From the NCBI GenBank assembly GCA_965221135.1, contig CBDCRZ010000069.1, positions 124,001-188,000 on the forward strand: a DNA stretch of 64,000 nt. The letters are read 5' to 3'. The translations under genes were made by a program, and so were the position numbers. The notes under the pieces are model-generated. The model did not search any database and was not told the DNA's origin. It was given only the letters and a program-made list of their open reading frames with translations. This document shows positions 44,427 through 52,881 of this stretch, one piece after another; the first letter of the stretch is position 1, and every line of letters starts with the position of its first letter. The DNA is from Sansalvadorimonas sp965221135 (GTDB taxonomy: Bacteria > Pseudomonadota > Gammaproteobacteria > Pseudomonadales > Endozoicomonadaceae).

Positions 44427-45410
44427 CTAGCAGCCCAGCTTGAATCCTCTACGTCCTTGTAAACCTCCGGTGTGAATGGCCAGTACACGGCGGCCTTTAA
44501 GCACGCTTCCTGCTATGACTCTGTTGTAAAACGCCATTATGACCTTACCGGTATACACCGGATCCAGAGGTATACCCGTGTCCTGCTCAAAGCGGGTTAT
44601 AAACTCCAGCAACTCAGGCGTTGTTCGCCCATAACCACCGCAATGGGCCTGCGTCTCTACCTGCCAGTTGTCAGGCCTACCTTCCATACCTGCTCCTTCC
44701 ATACCTGCTCCTTCCATAGCAGCGCCTTTCAGGTAATGACCTATCTCCTGCTGCATCCAGTCAGCCCCTTTCAGCACAGCCACACTCTGTATAAAGGTAT
44801 CGGGAGCTGAGCGAATCACACCTGCTGCTGTTGCCCCTGTGCCGGAGGCCAGCCAGATCTGGCTATAGTCTGCAGGGTTCACATTTCCTGAACGGAGGAT
44901 ATCCTCACAACCCTGAACGCCCTCAGGCCCGGAGCCACCTTCCGGCACAATCACTACATTCTCGGGGTTTAACCCCAGCTCTTTATATAAAGAAGCCTGA
45001 AACTCGGGCGTGTGCTTCTCCCGGTAAGCCTTGCGGGTAATAAAGTGAAGGTTCATGCCATAGCGCTCGGCGTCTTTCAGGGTGTCAGACACATTCTCAG
45101 CCCTCTCTCCCCGAATTACGCCAGTGGTTTGAAAACCCAGTGTATGTCCCGCAGCAGCCAGGGCGTGGATATGGTTGGACCAGGCTCCTCCAAAACTCAC
45201 TATATGAGAAATGTCTCTATCAAAAGCACTGCGCAAATGGTTTTTGAGCTTGAACCATTTATTGCCGCTGATAACCGGGTGCAAATGATCCAGCCGTAAC
45301 ATATCCAGCTGAACACCAGCGCAACTCAACCAGCTGGCTTCCACTGTTTGTACGGGTACCCGGGTCTGTTCAAGTTGCTTAAAAGACTGCCAGTTCAAAA
45401 GGTCACTCAC
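44427..45410 (-). CDS. D-cysteine desulfhydrase / ACC deaminase-family PLP enzyme
   Basis: 327 aa fold-type II PLP enzyme. The PLP-lysine region ISGNKWFKLKNHL (about residues 50-62) and SFGGAWSNHIHALAAAG (about 73-89) are family hallmarks. The phosphate-binding SGTGATAAG (about 200) and C-terminal HTGGLQGRRGF also fit. The family degrades D-cysteine or 1-aminocyclopropane-1-carboxylate; the present member may differ. Between about residues 230 and 245 it has an in-frame run of MEGAG repeats absent from typical relatives. Not clearly DcyD, so no symbol is given. Confidence 0.88.
   Translation of the reverse strand: MSDLLNWQSFKQLEQTRVPVQTVEASWLSCAGVQLDMLRLDHLHPVISGNKWFKLKNHLRSAFDRDISHIVSFGGAWSNHIHALAAAGHTLGFQTTGVIRGERAENVSDTLKDAERYGMNLHFITRKAYREKHTPEFQASLYKELGLNPENVVIVPEGGSGPEGVQGCEDILRSGNVNPADYSQIWLASGTGATAAGVIRSAPDTFIQSVAVLKGADWMQQEIGHYLKGAAMEGAGMEGAGMEGRPDNWQVETQAHCGGYGRTTPELLEFITRFEQDTGIPLDPVYTGKVIMAFYNRVIAGSVLKGRRVLAIHTGGLQGRRGFKLGC
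44681..44725 (-). repeat. 15-bp tandem repeat inside the desulfhydrase-like gene
   Basis: CTTCCATACCTGCTC occurs twice exactly, followed by a third, degenerate copy. It encodes MEGAG units and keeps the frame, so copy-number changes would alter loop length but not truncate the protein. Confidence 0.85.
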
Positions 45411-45602
45411 TCTGTTTTAATTTTGCACGTATATATGCAACCACAAATACATAGATCTACAGCAATGGAAAACAACAAAGGTATTAACAAACAGGAAAGC
45501 CATATTGACCAAAAAATAAACTTCTTCTCCTGTACTGCATCTTACCGTCCACAAACAAATTGATTTTGGATCATCACATTCAATAGACAATAGAGGTACG
45601 GT

Positions 45603-46271
45603 ATGTTTGCTCATGTGTCCAATTCGCTTTTACCATTAAAGCGTGCTTTAGAACCCCTGGTGTCCAATATTGGATACTTCGGTAACTTGATGGTCAAGGC
45701 CTATAATCCCACGGAATATATTTTTGCTAATGTAGTTTCAGACTATATGACAGAGGCAGGAGTGGCGGCTGTTACACCTGCTCGCGTTGTAAGTGTGTTG
45801 CGTGGTGCAGGAAGCTTATATCTCTGTTATTGGGCCTTAAGTCCCTTCGTTCGTGCGGTATATGAGCTTAGAAAGTTCAGATCCATATCATCCGAATACA
45901 ACAAGTTGGAAGAAAGTACAAACAAACCTCCCGCCAGAAGGAAGGGTATTCAAAAGAAAAGTATCAGTGAACCACAACACTCTTATGAGCTGGCAGGTCG
46001 GAAAAGTAAGGAAGCGTCAGCATTATCTCAATCACTTAAATCTGCCTATAGCGCTTTGCCAAACACGAAAGATCAGGTTCTGATTGCGGGTCTGCTTGCA
46101 TTGTCACTTTCCGGAGCCCCGCTTATCGCTGCCACATCAACCATGTTTCTCCAGCTGAGGGGTTTAAGCTGTCTATCAAGAGTTGTCATAGGATGCTGCT
46201 TTACTTCTGAAGCGGACTTTCTGTCTTCAAAGTTCAACTACTTAAAGAACATTGTTACGTCCTCCCGCTAA
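45603..46271 (+). CDS. Hypothetical membrane-associated protein (222 aa)
   Basis: AGAGG lies just upstream of the ATG. A hydrophobic segment at about residues 72-90 (GSLYLCYWALSPFVRAVY) and another at about 160-190 (LIAGLLALSLSGAPLIAATS) flank a Lys/Ser-rich stretch (ARRKGIQKKSISEP). No known family. Isolated between two promoter regions, with different character from its metabolic neighbours; a small membrane-inserted accessory protein is the most that can be said. Confidence 0.55.
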   Translation: MFAHVSNSLLPLKRALEPLVSNIGYFGNLMVKAYNPTEYIFANVVSDYMTEAGVAAVTPARVVSVLRGAGSLYLCYWALSPFVRAVYELRKFRSISSEYNKLEESTNKPPARRKGIQKKSISEPQHSYELAGRKSKEASALSQSLKSAYSALPNTKDQVLIAGLLALSLSGAPLIAATSTMFLQLRGLSCLSRVVIGCCFTSEADFLSSKFNYLKNIVTSSR

Positions 46272-46584
46272 TCGGCATAAACCCTGACCATCGCCCTCTC
46301 ACGGCCCTGTTCATCAGGGTCAGTGAAAAGTTCTCCCACCGGCTAAAACACAGCCATGCGCCAGTGCTTAAAATGTACACTGGATTAGAAGGCGCTTACT
46401 TAAAAACCACAAAAGCTGTTGATGTTTTTCAAACGAAATTGAACATCTACGTACAAAACAACAACATGATTTACACATTGCCTATCATTTTTTGATCTAA
46501 GACAAGGTTTAGATATAGCTGGTTTGATTGAATGCCCCATCTGTACATATTACGAACACAAAAATTTTCAGGTGGAATTCTCTT
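46272..46584. other. Intergenic region before the nucleoside transporter
   Basis: No gene. A hairpin CCCTG-TTCAT-CAGGG (46305-46319), extended by ACCCTGA/TCAGGGT (46281-46320), may end the 222-aa gene. The AT-rich stretch 46430-46530 probably holds the nupC promoter. TTGATCTAAGACAA near 46493 only half-matches an FNR/ANR site. Confidence 0.4.
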
Positions 46585-47814
46585 ATGCAGTTTGTCTTTG
46601 GCCTTCTCGGTATAGCTGCGCTGTTAGCGCTGGCTTTTGCTCTCTCAGAAAACAGAAAAGCTATTAACTGGCGTACCGTTGGTGCCGCGTTTGGTATTCA
46701 GGCGGCACTGGGTGCCTTCGTTCTGTATGTTCCTTTTGGTCAAGACATTCTGTCCGCTATTACCAGCGGCGTTCAAAATGTTATTAACTACGCCAACGAT
46801 GGTACTGCTTTCCTGTTTGGTGATCTGGCTAATTTCAAACTGGGCTTCATATTCGCCATCAACGTTCTGCCTATCATCATCTTCTTTTCTGCACTGATTG
46901 CCGTTCTTTATTACCTTGGCATTATGCAGGTTGTTATCCGTCTTCTGGGCGGAGCGATGCAAAAAGTACTGGGCACCAGCCGTACAGAAGCTATGTCTGC
47001 AACTGCCAACATTTTTGTTGGTCAGACTGAAGCTCCCCTGATTGTTAAGCCTTACATCAGCACCATGACCCGCTCTCAGCTATTCGCCATTATGGTGGGT
47101 GGTCTGGCTTCTGTTGCCGGTTCCGTTATGGCCGGTTACGCAAGCATGGGTGTTGAACTGAAATACCTGATCGCTGCCAGCTTTATGGCGGCCCCTGGTG
47201 GCCTGCTGATGGCTAAGATCATGGTTCCTGAAACCGAGCACGACAAGATCCGTGACGATCTCGAAGAGCTGGAGAGCCAGTCTGAGAGTGAAAAGCCTGC
47301 CAACGTCATCGACGCTGCTGCACAGGGTGCCGGTAACGGTATGAAACTGGCTGCCAACGTTGGTGCCATGCTGCTGGCCTTCATCGCCCTGATCGCAATG
47401 CTGAACGGCATGATCGGAGGTATCGGCGGTATGTTCGGAATGGAAAGCCTCTCCATCCAGCAGATTCTGGGTTATGTGTTTGCACCTCTGGCTTACGTTC
47501 TGGGCATTCCTTCCAGCGAAGTTCTGCAGGTAGGTAGCCTGATCGGCCAGAAGATCGTTCTGAACGAATTCGTCGCTTATATCGACTTCGTAACCATCAA
47601 AGAGACTCTGTCTGCTCACAGCCAGGCGGTTATCACCTTTGCCCTGTGTGGTTTCGCGAACCTGTCTTCCATCGCTATCCTGCTGGGTGGCCTGGGTGGC
47701 ATGGCACCTAGCCGTCGCTGCGAAATCGCCCGTATGGGTCTGCGCGCTGTTGCTGCAGGTTCCCTGTCCAACATGATGAGTGCTGCACTGGCAGGTATGT
47801 TCCTGGCTATGTAA
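46585..47814 (+). CDS. nupC: Concentrative nucleoside transporter (NupC/CNT family)
   Basis: 409 aa from the ATG at 46585, with AGGTGG about 10 bases upstream; the frame is open farther up to a TTG but that extension is not family-like. About ten membrane helices. CNT motifs are clear: NIFVGQTEAPLIVKPYIS, GGLASVAGSVMAGYASMGV, PGGLLMAKIMVPETE and NEFVAYIDF. Imports nucleosides with a proton or sodium. Monocistronic, with a strong terminator. Confidence 0.94.
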   Translation: MQFVFGLLGIAALLALAFALSENRKAINWRTVGAAFGIQAALGAFVLYVPFGQDILSAITSGVQNVINYANDGTAFLFGDLANFKLGFIFAINVLPIIIFFSALIAVLYYLGIMQVVIRLLGGAMQKVLGTSRTEAMSATANIFVGQTEAPLIVKPYISTMTRSQLFAIMVGGLASVAGSVMAGYASMGVELKYLIAASFMAAPGGLLMAKIMVPETEHDKIRDDLEELESQSESEKPANVIDAAAQGAGNGMKLAANVGAMLLAFIALIAMLNGMIGGIGGMFGMESLSIQQILGYVFAPLAYVLGIPSSEVLQVGSLIGQKIVLNEFVAYIDFVTIKETLSAHSQAVITFALCGFANLSSIAILLGGLGGMAPSRRCEIARMGLRAVAAGSLSNMMSAALAGMFLAM

Positions 47815-47842
47815 TACCCACATCGGGTTCGTGATACAAAAG

Positions 47843-47867
47843 GAGCTGATTCGTCAGCTCTTTTTTT
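47843..47867 (+). terminator. Rho-independent terminator after the nucleoside transporter
   Basis: GAGCTGA-TTCG-TCAGCTC is a perfect 7-bp stem with a stable UUCG loop, followed by seven Ts. Confidence 0.95.
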
Positions 47868-47981
47868 ATGCCCGCGATTTATGTCTGAAACTTTTCATCC
47901 ACAGGACGAAATCTTTCATTCATAAAGAGCAAACGGTTATAGAATACCCCCACCAATAATAATGAATGAGGCACGGCTTCC

Positions 47982-48818
47982 ATGGCAGACAGGCCCATGA
48001 CAGATACCGCACCTTCACAACTCCGGGTACTTTTTGAAGTACGGGAGCGTATTGCCTATGTCTCACTCAATCGTCCGGATAAGCACAATGGTCTTGATGA
48101 ACAATTATTTATTGACCTGATCAACACAGCCAAGCGCATCAGAAAAGATCACTCACTGCGCGGCGTGATTCTCTCAGGGGAAGGGGCTTCTTTCTGTGCT
48201 GGGCTGGACTTCAAAGCCCTCGGAAAGAACCCGGGAATGATTCCCCGCCTGTTTATAAAGTGGCCCTGGTCATCAGCCAATGGTTTCCAGAAGGCCGCTT
48301 ACTGCTGGCGTACCCTGCCAGTACCCGTCGCTGTGGCTGTGCATGGCAATTGTTTTGGTGGTGGTTTGCAGATCGCTTTAGGGTGTGACTTCCGCTTTGC
48401 CACGCCCGACTCCAAATGGGCGGTCATGGAGAGCAAGTGGGGGCTGATTCCTGATATGAGCCTGACCACAACACTAACGACTCTGACACGCTTTGATATT
48501 GCCCAGGAACTCACCATGACCGGGCGTATTTTCAGCGGAGAAGAAGGGAAGGAATTTGGGCTGGTTACAAGAGTGTCAGAAGACCCAATGGCAGAAGCTA
48601 CAGCCCTGATGCAGGTGATTGCTCAGAAGTCTCCTGATGCCATGTCGAAAACCAAAGCCCTGTACCGCAAGACATGGAATGCAGGACCACGCTGTTCAAT
48701 GCTTTGGGAACGGCTGCTGCAACTCACTCTGCTGGGAAGAAAGAATCAGAAGATTGCCATGGCTAATGGTCTGGCAGGAAAGGATAAAGAACCTAAGCCG
48801 TTTATTGATCGCTCTTAA
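47982..48818 (+). CDS. Crotonase / enoyl-CoA hydratase family protein
   Basis: 278 aa. The crotonase fold is seen in VSLNRPDKHNGLDEQLF, GEGASFCAGLDFKAL (first oxyanion-hole strand) and VHGNCFGGGLQIALGCDFRFA (second). The acidic VMESKWGLIPDMSLT follows. It may start at the Met at 47982 or at residue 6 (48, in-frame). Members hydrate or isomerise acyl-CoAs; the precise substrate is not determinable. It converges on the GDPD gene. Confidence 0.88.
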   Translation: MADRPMTDTAPSQLRVLFEVRERIAYVSLNRPDKHNGLDEQLFIDLINTAKRIRKDHSLRGVILSGEGASFCAGLDFKALGKNPGMIPRLFIKWPWSSANGFQKAAYCWRTLPVPVAVAVHGNCFGGGLQIALGCDFRFATPDSKWAVMESKWGLIPDMSLTTTLTTLTRFDIAQELTMTGRIFSGEEGKEFGLVTRVSEDPMAEATALMQVIAQKSPDAMSKTKALYRKTWNAGPRCSMLWERLLQLTLLGRKNQKIAMANGLAGKDKEPKPFIDRS

Positions 48819-48837
48819 GCGGTTATTTAACCAGCTT

Positions 48838-49596
48838 TTAATAAAATAGCGCTTTATTAATTTTAGCAGGGTCGTCAGTGAATACTCCGCTCACGCCCCA
48901 GCTTAAGAGCTCTACGGCTCGTTTCCCGGAATTCACCGTGTAGCTGTAGAGTTCATAACCCCGTTCAGTCACCTCAACAACCATAGCTTTGGTTAACACT
49001 CGCTGGCTTACATGGATAGTAACCGCATTCACCTCACGTGCCTGAGCCAACCAGTCATCTGGCAGACTTCTTAACAAGTGCCCGAGGGCAATCTCGGGGA
49101 GATGATGATGACAAAGCACCAATACGTCGTGATCAAAGCTTGAGAGAAGCAGGCGTCGTTTTTCGTGTTTGTCAGTGACGAGTGGGTGTTCTTTGAGAGT
49201 TTCCAGTAGCGGCAGAACCAGTTTGGCAGGCGGGTGCTTGTGCATTTTAATTTCAAGGTTCACTCCCATGCCCAGCTGATACACCTTATCCAGCATCTCT
49301 TTCAGGGTAGGAATCTGTGCGCCTTTAAACTGATCACCGTGGGAAGGAATCAGCACCACGCCAGCATCGGCTTTTTTGATCTCTTCCAGAGTCAGGGAGA
49401 AAAGTTCACCGGTACGGTCGGTTGTACGATCAAGCGTACGGTCATGGTGAATCACCAAATTACCATCACCCAGAAGCATAACATCCACTTCGACCCAGGT
49501 TAGCCCTGCATCATAGGCGGCCTGGATACCTTCCAGAGTATTTTCAGGAGCAATCTTTGATGCTCCCCGATGACCGATAACCGTACTCATTTCCAT
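48838..49596 (-). CDS. Glycerophosphodiester phosphodiesterase
   Basis: 252 aa from the ATG at 49596, with GGGAG about 10 bases upstream (an earlier in-frame ATG at 49617 is less likely). The GDPD TIM-barrel catalytic residues are visible: VIGHRGASKIAPENT, WVEVDVMLLGDGNLVIHHD and VNLEIKMHK. It releases glycerol-3-phosphate from glycerophosphodiesters. Resembles cytosolic UgpQ, since no signal peptide is seen. It converges on the crotonase gene with a 19-base gap. Confidence 0.93.
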   Translation of the reverse strand: MEMSTVIGHRGASKIAPENTLEGIQAAYDAGLTWVEVDVMLLGDGNLVIHHDRTLDRTTDRTGELFSLTLEEIKKADAGVVLIPSHGDQFKGAQIPTLKEMLDKVYQLGMGVNLEIKMHKHPPAKLVLPLLETLKEHPLVTDKHEKRRLLLSSFDHDVLVLCHHHLPEIALGHLLRSLPDDWLAQAREVNAVTIHVSQRVLTKAMVVEVTERGYELYSYTVNSGKRAVELLSWGVSGVFTDDPAKINKALFY

Positions 49597-49615
49597 AGCA
49601 GGGCGCTCCCGACCC

Positions 49616-49650
49616 AAAAAAGCCAGAAGGCTAAGATAACACTTCTGGCT
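49616..49650 (-). terminator. Terminator of the 189-aa unknown gene
   Basis: AGCCAGAA and TTCTGGCT form an 8-bp stem; on the minus strand a run of six Ts follows. It lies 27 bases beyond the stop of that gene and just before the GDPD start. Confidence 0.85.
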
Positions 49651-49676
49651 CTGTTCATTTTCAATGCACTATTTGA

Positions 49677-50246
49677 TTACATTAATACGAGGCGGGTGTC
49701 GGTCTTGGACAGTACTTTCATAGTCTTGCCGGTTGAACCAATGCCTCGCAGTGTCCGGAAACCTTCATCAATCACCTCCATCAGTTTATCTAATGTTTCC
49801 GCTTCGGCGTAAAACACACCGTCGTGGGAACCCAGAACATTAAATGCGGTAATGATTTCAGAGTGATGATCTATCAGCTTCTGGGTCAGACGACGACTGC
49901 TGACTTTCTGGTCGGTAAAGATCCAGGCACCCTTGCCGTTAGGACGTGAGAACTTATCTGCGGTCAGGTCTTCGCCATACTGATCCATGACCAGCAGGGT
50001 TTCGGTTTTCTCGATAGGGTTGAACTTGTCTTCCAGCAGTGCTGGTACTTCCTCACCCATAAGCGCTTTAAGCGTGCTCATATCAGCCGCTGAGCCATAG
50101 CAGATCAAGTCAGTGGGGCCGAGTGGGCAGTGGGCGATTTCAATAGCATCCAGCTGCAGCAGGGCATTACGAATTTTATGGACGTCATTATCCCCGGCAT
50201 CCACCAGGAGAATAAATCGAAGGGATCCGCCTGCAGTCATATCCAT
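49677..50246 (-). CDS. Conserved hypothetical protein (189 aa)
   Basis: An alpha/beta protein with a first strand RFILLVDAGDNDVHKIRNAL and a later part (HHSEIITAFNVLGSHDGVFYAEAETLDKLMEVI) that vaguely recalls ACT/Lrp ligand-binding ferredoxin-like folds. No DNA-binding motif. No family is recognised with confidence. Monocistronic: a terminator follows, and 50247-50374 upstream has no gene. Confidence 0.6.
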   Translation of the reverse strand: MDMTAGGSLRFILLVDAGDNDVHKIRNALLQLDAIEIAHCPLGPTDLICYGSAADMSTLKALMGEEVPALLEDKFNPIEKTETLLVMDQYGEDLTADKFSRPNGKGAWIFTDQKVSSRRLTQKLIDHHSEIITAFNVLGSHDGVFYAEAETLDKLMEVIDEGFRTLRGIGSTGKTMKVLSKTDTRLVLM

Positions 50247-50374
50247 ACACCTGTTTTACTTTTAGTAGAATTCAAGCTTTTTCATCTTATCATTAAACGT
50301 CACAGTCGCACCTGTGACGTTTGAAAAGCTTTCGGTGTTTTAACAACTCAGGAGCTGATTTTAAGGGCATGATT

Positions 50375-51208
50375 TTAAGGTCTAAGCTCGGCACGCACAG
50401 CAGCAATAACGGCCGAAGTGTCCGGGCGAACTCCTCGCCATATTTTGAAAGACTCAGCAGCCTGCTCCACCAGCATACCAAGGCCATCAAAAACCTGAGC
50501 AGCGCCCTGATCTTTAGCCCACTGGTTGAAGACCGTTTCATCAGCACCGTACATCATGTCGTAGACAACTGTCTGAGCGGTGATAGCACTAGCCGGCAGA
50601 GGAGGGCACTCACCCTGAAGGCTGGCAGAGGTGCCGTTAATCACCAGATCAAACGGGCCTTCGGCTTCAGTGAAACCACAGGCACTCACCGAACCATTCT
50701 CTTTAAAGATTTCCACCAGGTCTTCAGCCTTGCTTACCGTGCGGTTGGCAATAACCAGTGCCGATGGTTGTTCAGACAGCAATGGCTCCAGTACTCCACG
50801 CACAGCACCACCAGCACCCAGAACAAGAACACGCTTGCCGGTAATCAACACCTTATGATTGCTGACAATATCCCGAACCAGACCTAAACCGTCTGTTGTG
50901 TCGCCCCAAACCTTTCCAGAGTCGTCTTTCCACAGGGTGTTCACCGCTCCAGCCTTTTGGGCTCGCACCGTTAGCTCATCAGCCAGTTCCCAGGCTTCCT
51001 GCTTAAAGGGCACAGTGATGTTAAGACCTTTACCCTTGTCGCTGTAGAAATGCTCTACCGCACCAGTGAAACCATCCACGTCTACCAGTGTCGCGTCATA
51101 GCGAAGCTTTTCACCGGTCTGGGCTGCAAACATGGCGTGAATGATTGGCGATTTGCTGTGGCCTATCGGGTTGCCCATCACAGCATACAGGTCGGCGGAT
51201 ACATTCAT
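50375..51208 (-). CDS. aroE: Shikimate dehydrogenase
   Basis: 277 aa from the ATG at 51208, which overlaps the hemF stop as ATGA; an in-frame ATG at 51220 also exists. Reduces 3-dehydroshikimate with NADPH. Motifs: GNPIGHSKSPIIHAMF, NITVPFKQEA with the catalytic Lys, LVLGAGGAVRGVL (NADP-binding) and ANRTVSKAEDL. It belongs to the conserved aroE-hemF-tsaC-dprA block also seen in Pseudomonas. Confidence 0.95.
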   Translation of the reverse strand: MNVSADLYAVMGNPIGHSKSPIIHAMFAAQTGEKLRYDATLVDVDGFTGAVEHFYSDKGKGLNITVPFKQEAWELADELTVRAQKAGAVNTLWKDDSGKVWGDTTDGLGLVRDIVSNHKVLITGKRVLVLGAGGAVRGVLEPLLSEQPSALVIANRTVSKAEDLVEIFKENGSVSACGFTEAEGPFDLVINGTSASLQGECPPLPASAITAQTVVYDMMYGADETVFNQWAKDQGAAQVFDGLGMLVEQAAESFKIWRGVRPDTSAVIAAVRAELRP

Positions 51209-52134
51209 GGTGTAAACCATTCCCGTGGTTTGAGGTAGTTGTCGTAGAGATCGGCTTCCGGCGAACCTGACTCAGGATGCCAGTCGTAATGGAACTCCAC
51301 CTCTGGCGGCATGGACATAAGGATAGACTCGGTTCGACCGCCGGACTGCAGGCCGAATATTGTTCCACGATCGTATACAAGATTAAACTCAACATAGCGC
51401 CCACGACGGTACTTTTGGAACTTTTTCTCCCGATCGCCCCAAGGCGTCGATAGCCGCTTCTGCACGATAGGAATATAGGCGTCTACAAAGCTGTCACCGA
51501 CGCTGCGGATATAAGCGAAGGTTTCTTCGAAAGACCATTCATTCAAATCATCAAAGAACAGACCGCCAACACCACGGGTTTCGTCACGGTGTTTTAAATA
51601 AAAGTATTCGTCACACCATTTTTTAAAGCGTGGGTATACATCTTCACCAAAAGGCGCTGAAGCATCACGAGCGACACTGTGCCAATGCAGGCAATCTTCT
51701 TCAAAAGGGTAATAAGGTGTCAGGTCATAACCACCACCAAACCACCACACTGGCGCTTCGCCTTCTTTCTCTGCAATAAACAGACGAACATTGGCGTGGG
51801 AAGTCGGGATGTAAGGATTTTCCGGGTGAATCACCAACGAGACACCCATAGCCTTAAAGCTGCGTCCGGCCAGCTCTGGCCGGCGGGCTGAAGCCATCGC
51901 AGGAAGTGCATCACCGGTTACGGATGAGAAGTTTACACCGGCTTTTTCGAAGACCTTTCCGCCTTCCAGTACAGCGGCACGACCGCCTCCGCCACCACCC
52001 GGGTGCTCTGTGATATCTATTCGAAACTCAGCGCCGCCATCAACTTCCTCCAGGGCCTGACAGATGCGTTTTTGCAGGCTTCGCAGGTACTCTTCTACCA
52101 CTGAAATATCGATGCTTTCTTTAAGAACAGTCAT
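51205..52134 (-). CDS. hemF: Oxygen-dependent coproporphyrinogen III oxidase
   Basis: 309 aa. Converts coproporphyrinogen III to protoporphyrinogen IX in haem synthesis. The Gly-rich HPGGGGGGRAAVLEGGKVFE and GVNFSSVTGDAL are diagnostic, as is WWFGGGYDLTPYYPFEEDC. Length is standard. Coupled to aroE by overlapping stop/start and preceded by tsaC with a 54-base gap. Confidence 0.97.
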   Translation of the reverse strand: MTVLKESIDISVVEEYLRSLQKRICQALEEVDGGAEFRIDITEHPGGGGGGRAAVLEGGKVFEKAGVNFSSVTGDALPAMASARRPELAGRSFKAMGVSLVIHPENPYIPTSHANVRLFIAEKEGEAPVWWFGGGYDLTPYYPFEEDCLHWHSVARDASAPFGEDVYPRFKKWCDEYFYLKHRDETRGVGGLFFDDLNEWSFEETFAYIRSVGDSFVDAYIPIVQKRLSTPWGDREKKFQKYRRGRYVEFNLVYDRGTIFGLQSGGRTESILMSMPPEVEFHYDWHPESGSPEADLYDNYLKPREWFTP

Positions 52135-52188
52135 AGGCGGCTCTCTTTATAGTTATTAGGAAACAGGAACGGGCTAAGGTTTACAGGA

Positions 52189-52761
52189 TTACTGCCTGAG
52201 TACCTGTCCGGTCACAAGATCACAAATACGGGAAGGCGATGAAGATTCACCGGTCTTGCCAGTCACAACAATATCAACCTCATCACCCAGAAGGCTTGTC
52301 ACAGCTTGCTGTTCTCGCAGAGCTTCCTCACCCGCTCTATTGGCCGAAGTGGAAACCAATGGTTTGCCCCACTTCTCGCACAACTCACGCACAACAGGAT
52401 GGCTGCTTACGCGAACGGCAACAGAGGAGTGTTCACCCCGCACCCATTCCGGTACCCACTTTTCACTGTCAGGAATTAACCAGGTTACAGGACCGGGCCA
52501 GCTTTGGTTCAGGCGTTCACGCTGCTCGTCGGTTAAGGATGAAAGCAGGGGTTCAAGCTGTTTTTGGTCAGAGGCCACCAGTATCAGACCTTTTTCTACA
52601 GGCCGACGCTTGATGGTTAATATTTTTTTTACCGCACTCTGGTTCCAGGGGTCACACCCCAGCCCCCATACGGCTTCTGTCGGATAAGCAATCACACCAC
52701 CACTGCGAACAACCTCAGCAGCCGTGTGAATATTTGAATGTTTGGCAGGAGTTTCAGTCAT
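52189..52761 (-). CDS. tsaC: Threonylcarbamoyl-AMP synthase (YrdC/Sua5 family)
   Basis: 190 aa, the usual TsaC length. Makes threonylcarbamoyl-AMP for t6A37 in ANN-decoding tRNAs. Motifs: GGVIAYPTEAVWGLGCDP, KRRPVEKGLILVASD, PGPVTWLIP, VAVRVSSHPVV and PLVSTSANRAGEEA. Lies between dprA and hemF as in related genomes; the qor gene found in Pseudomonas at this place is absent. Confidence 0.95.
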   Translation of the reverse strand: MTETPAKHSNIHTAAEVVRSGGVIAYPTEAVWGLGCDPWNQSAVKKILTIKRRPVEKGLILVASDQKQLEPLLSSLTDEQRERLNQSWPGPVTWLIPDSEKWVPEWVRGEHSSVAVRVSSHPVVRELCEKWGKPLVSTSANRAGEEALREQQAVTSLLGDEVDIVVTGKTGESSSPSRICDLVTGQVLRQ

Positions 52762-52881
52762 GATTGGTTATGAATATCGGTACTGGCAAAGCCGACACAC
52801 GAAGCTCCTCTGCATCCCTTGATTTGCGAGAAAAGTAAACGATGGTACAGAGGATGTCTATAGGTCTCCTTCGAACCATTG

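Noticed and set aside
46490..46508. Possible FNR/ANR box before the nucleoside transporter
   Set aside because: Only the left half-site TTGAT is good; the right half matches three of five bases.
47080..47823. 247-aa minus-strand frame opposite nupC
   Set aside because: Antisense of membrane-protein codons; no start signal or family.
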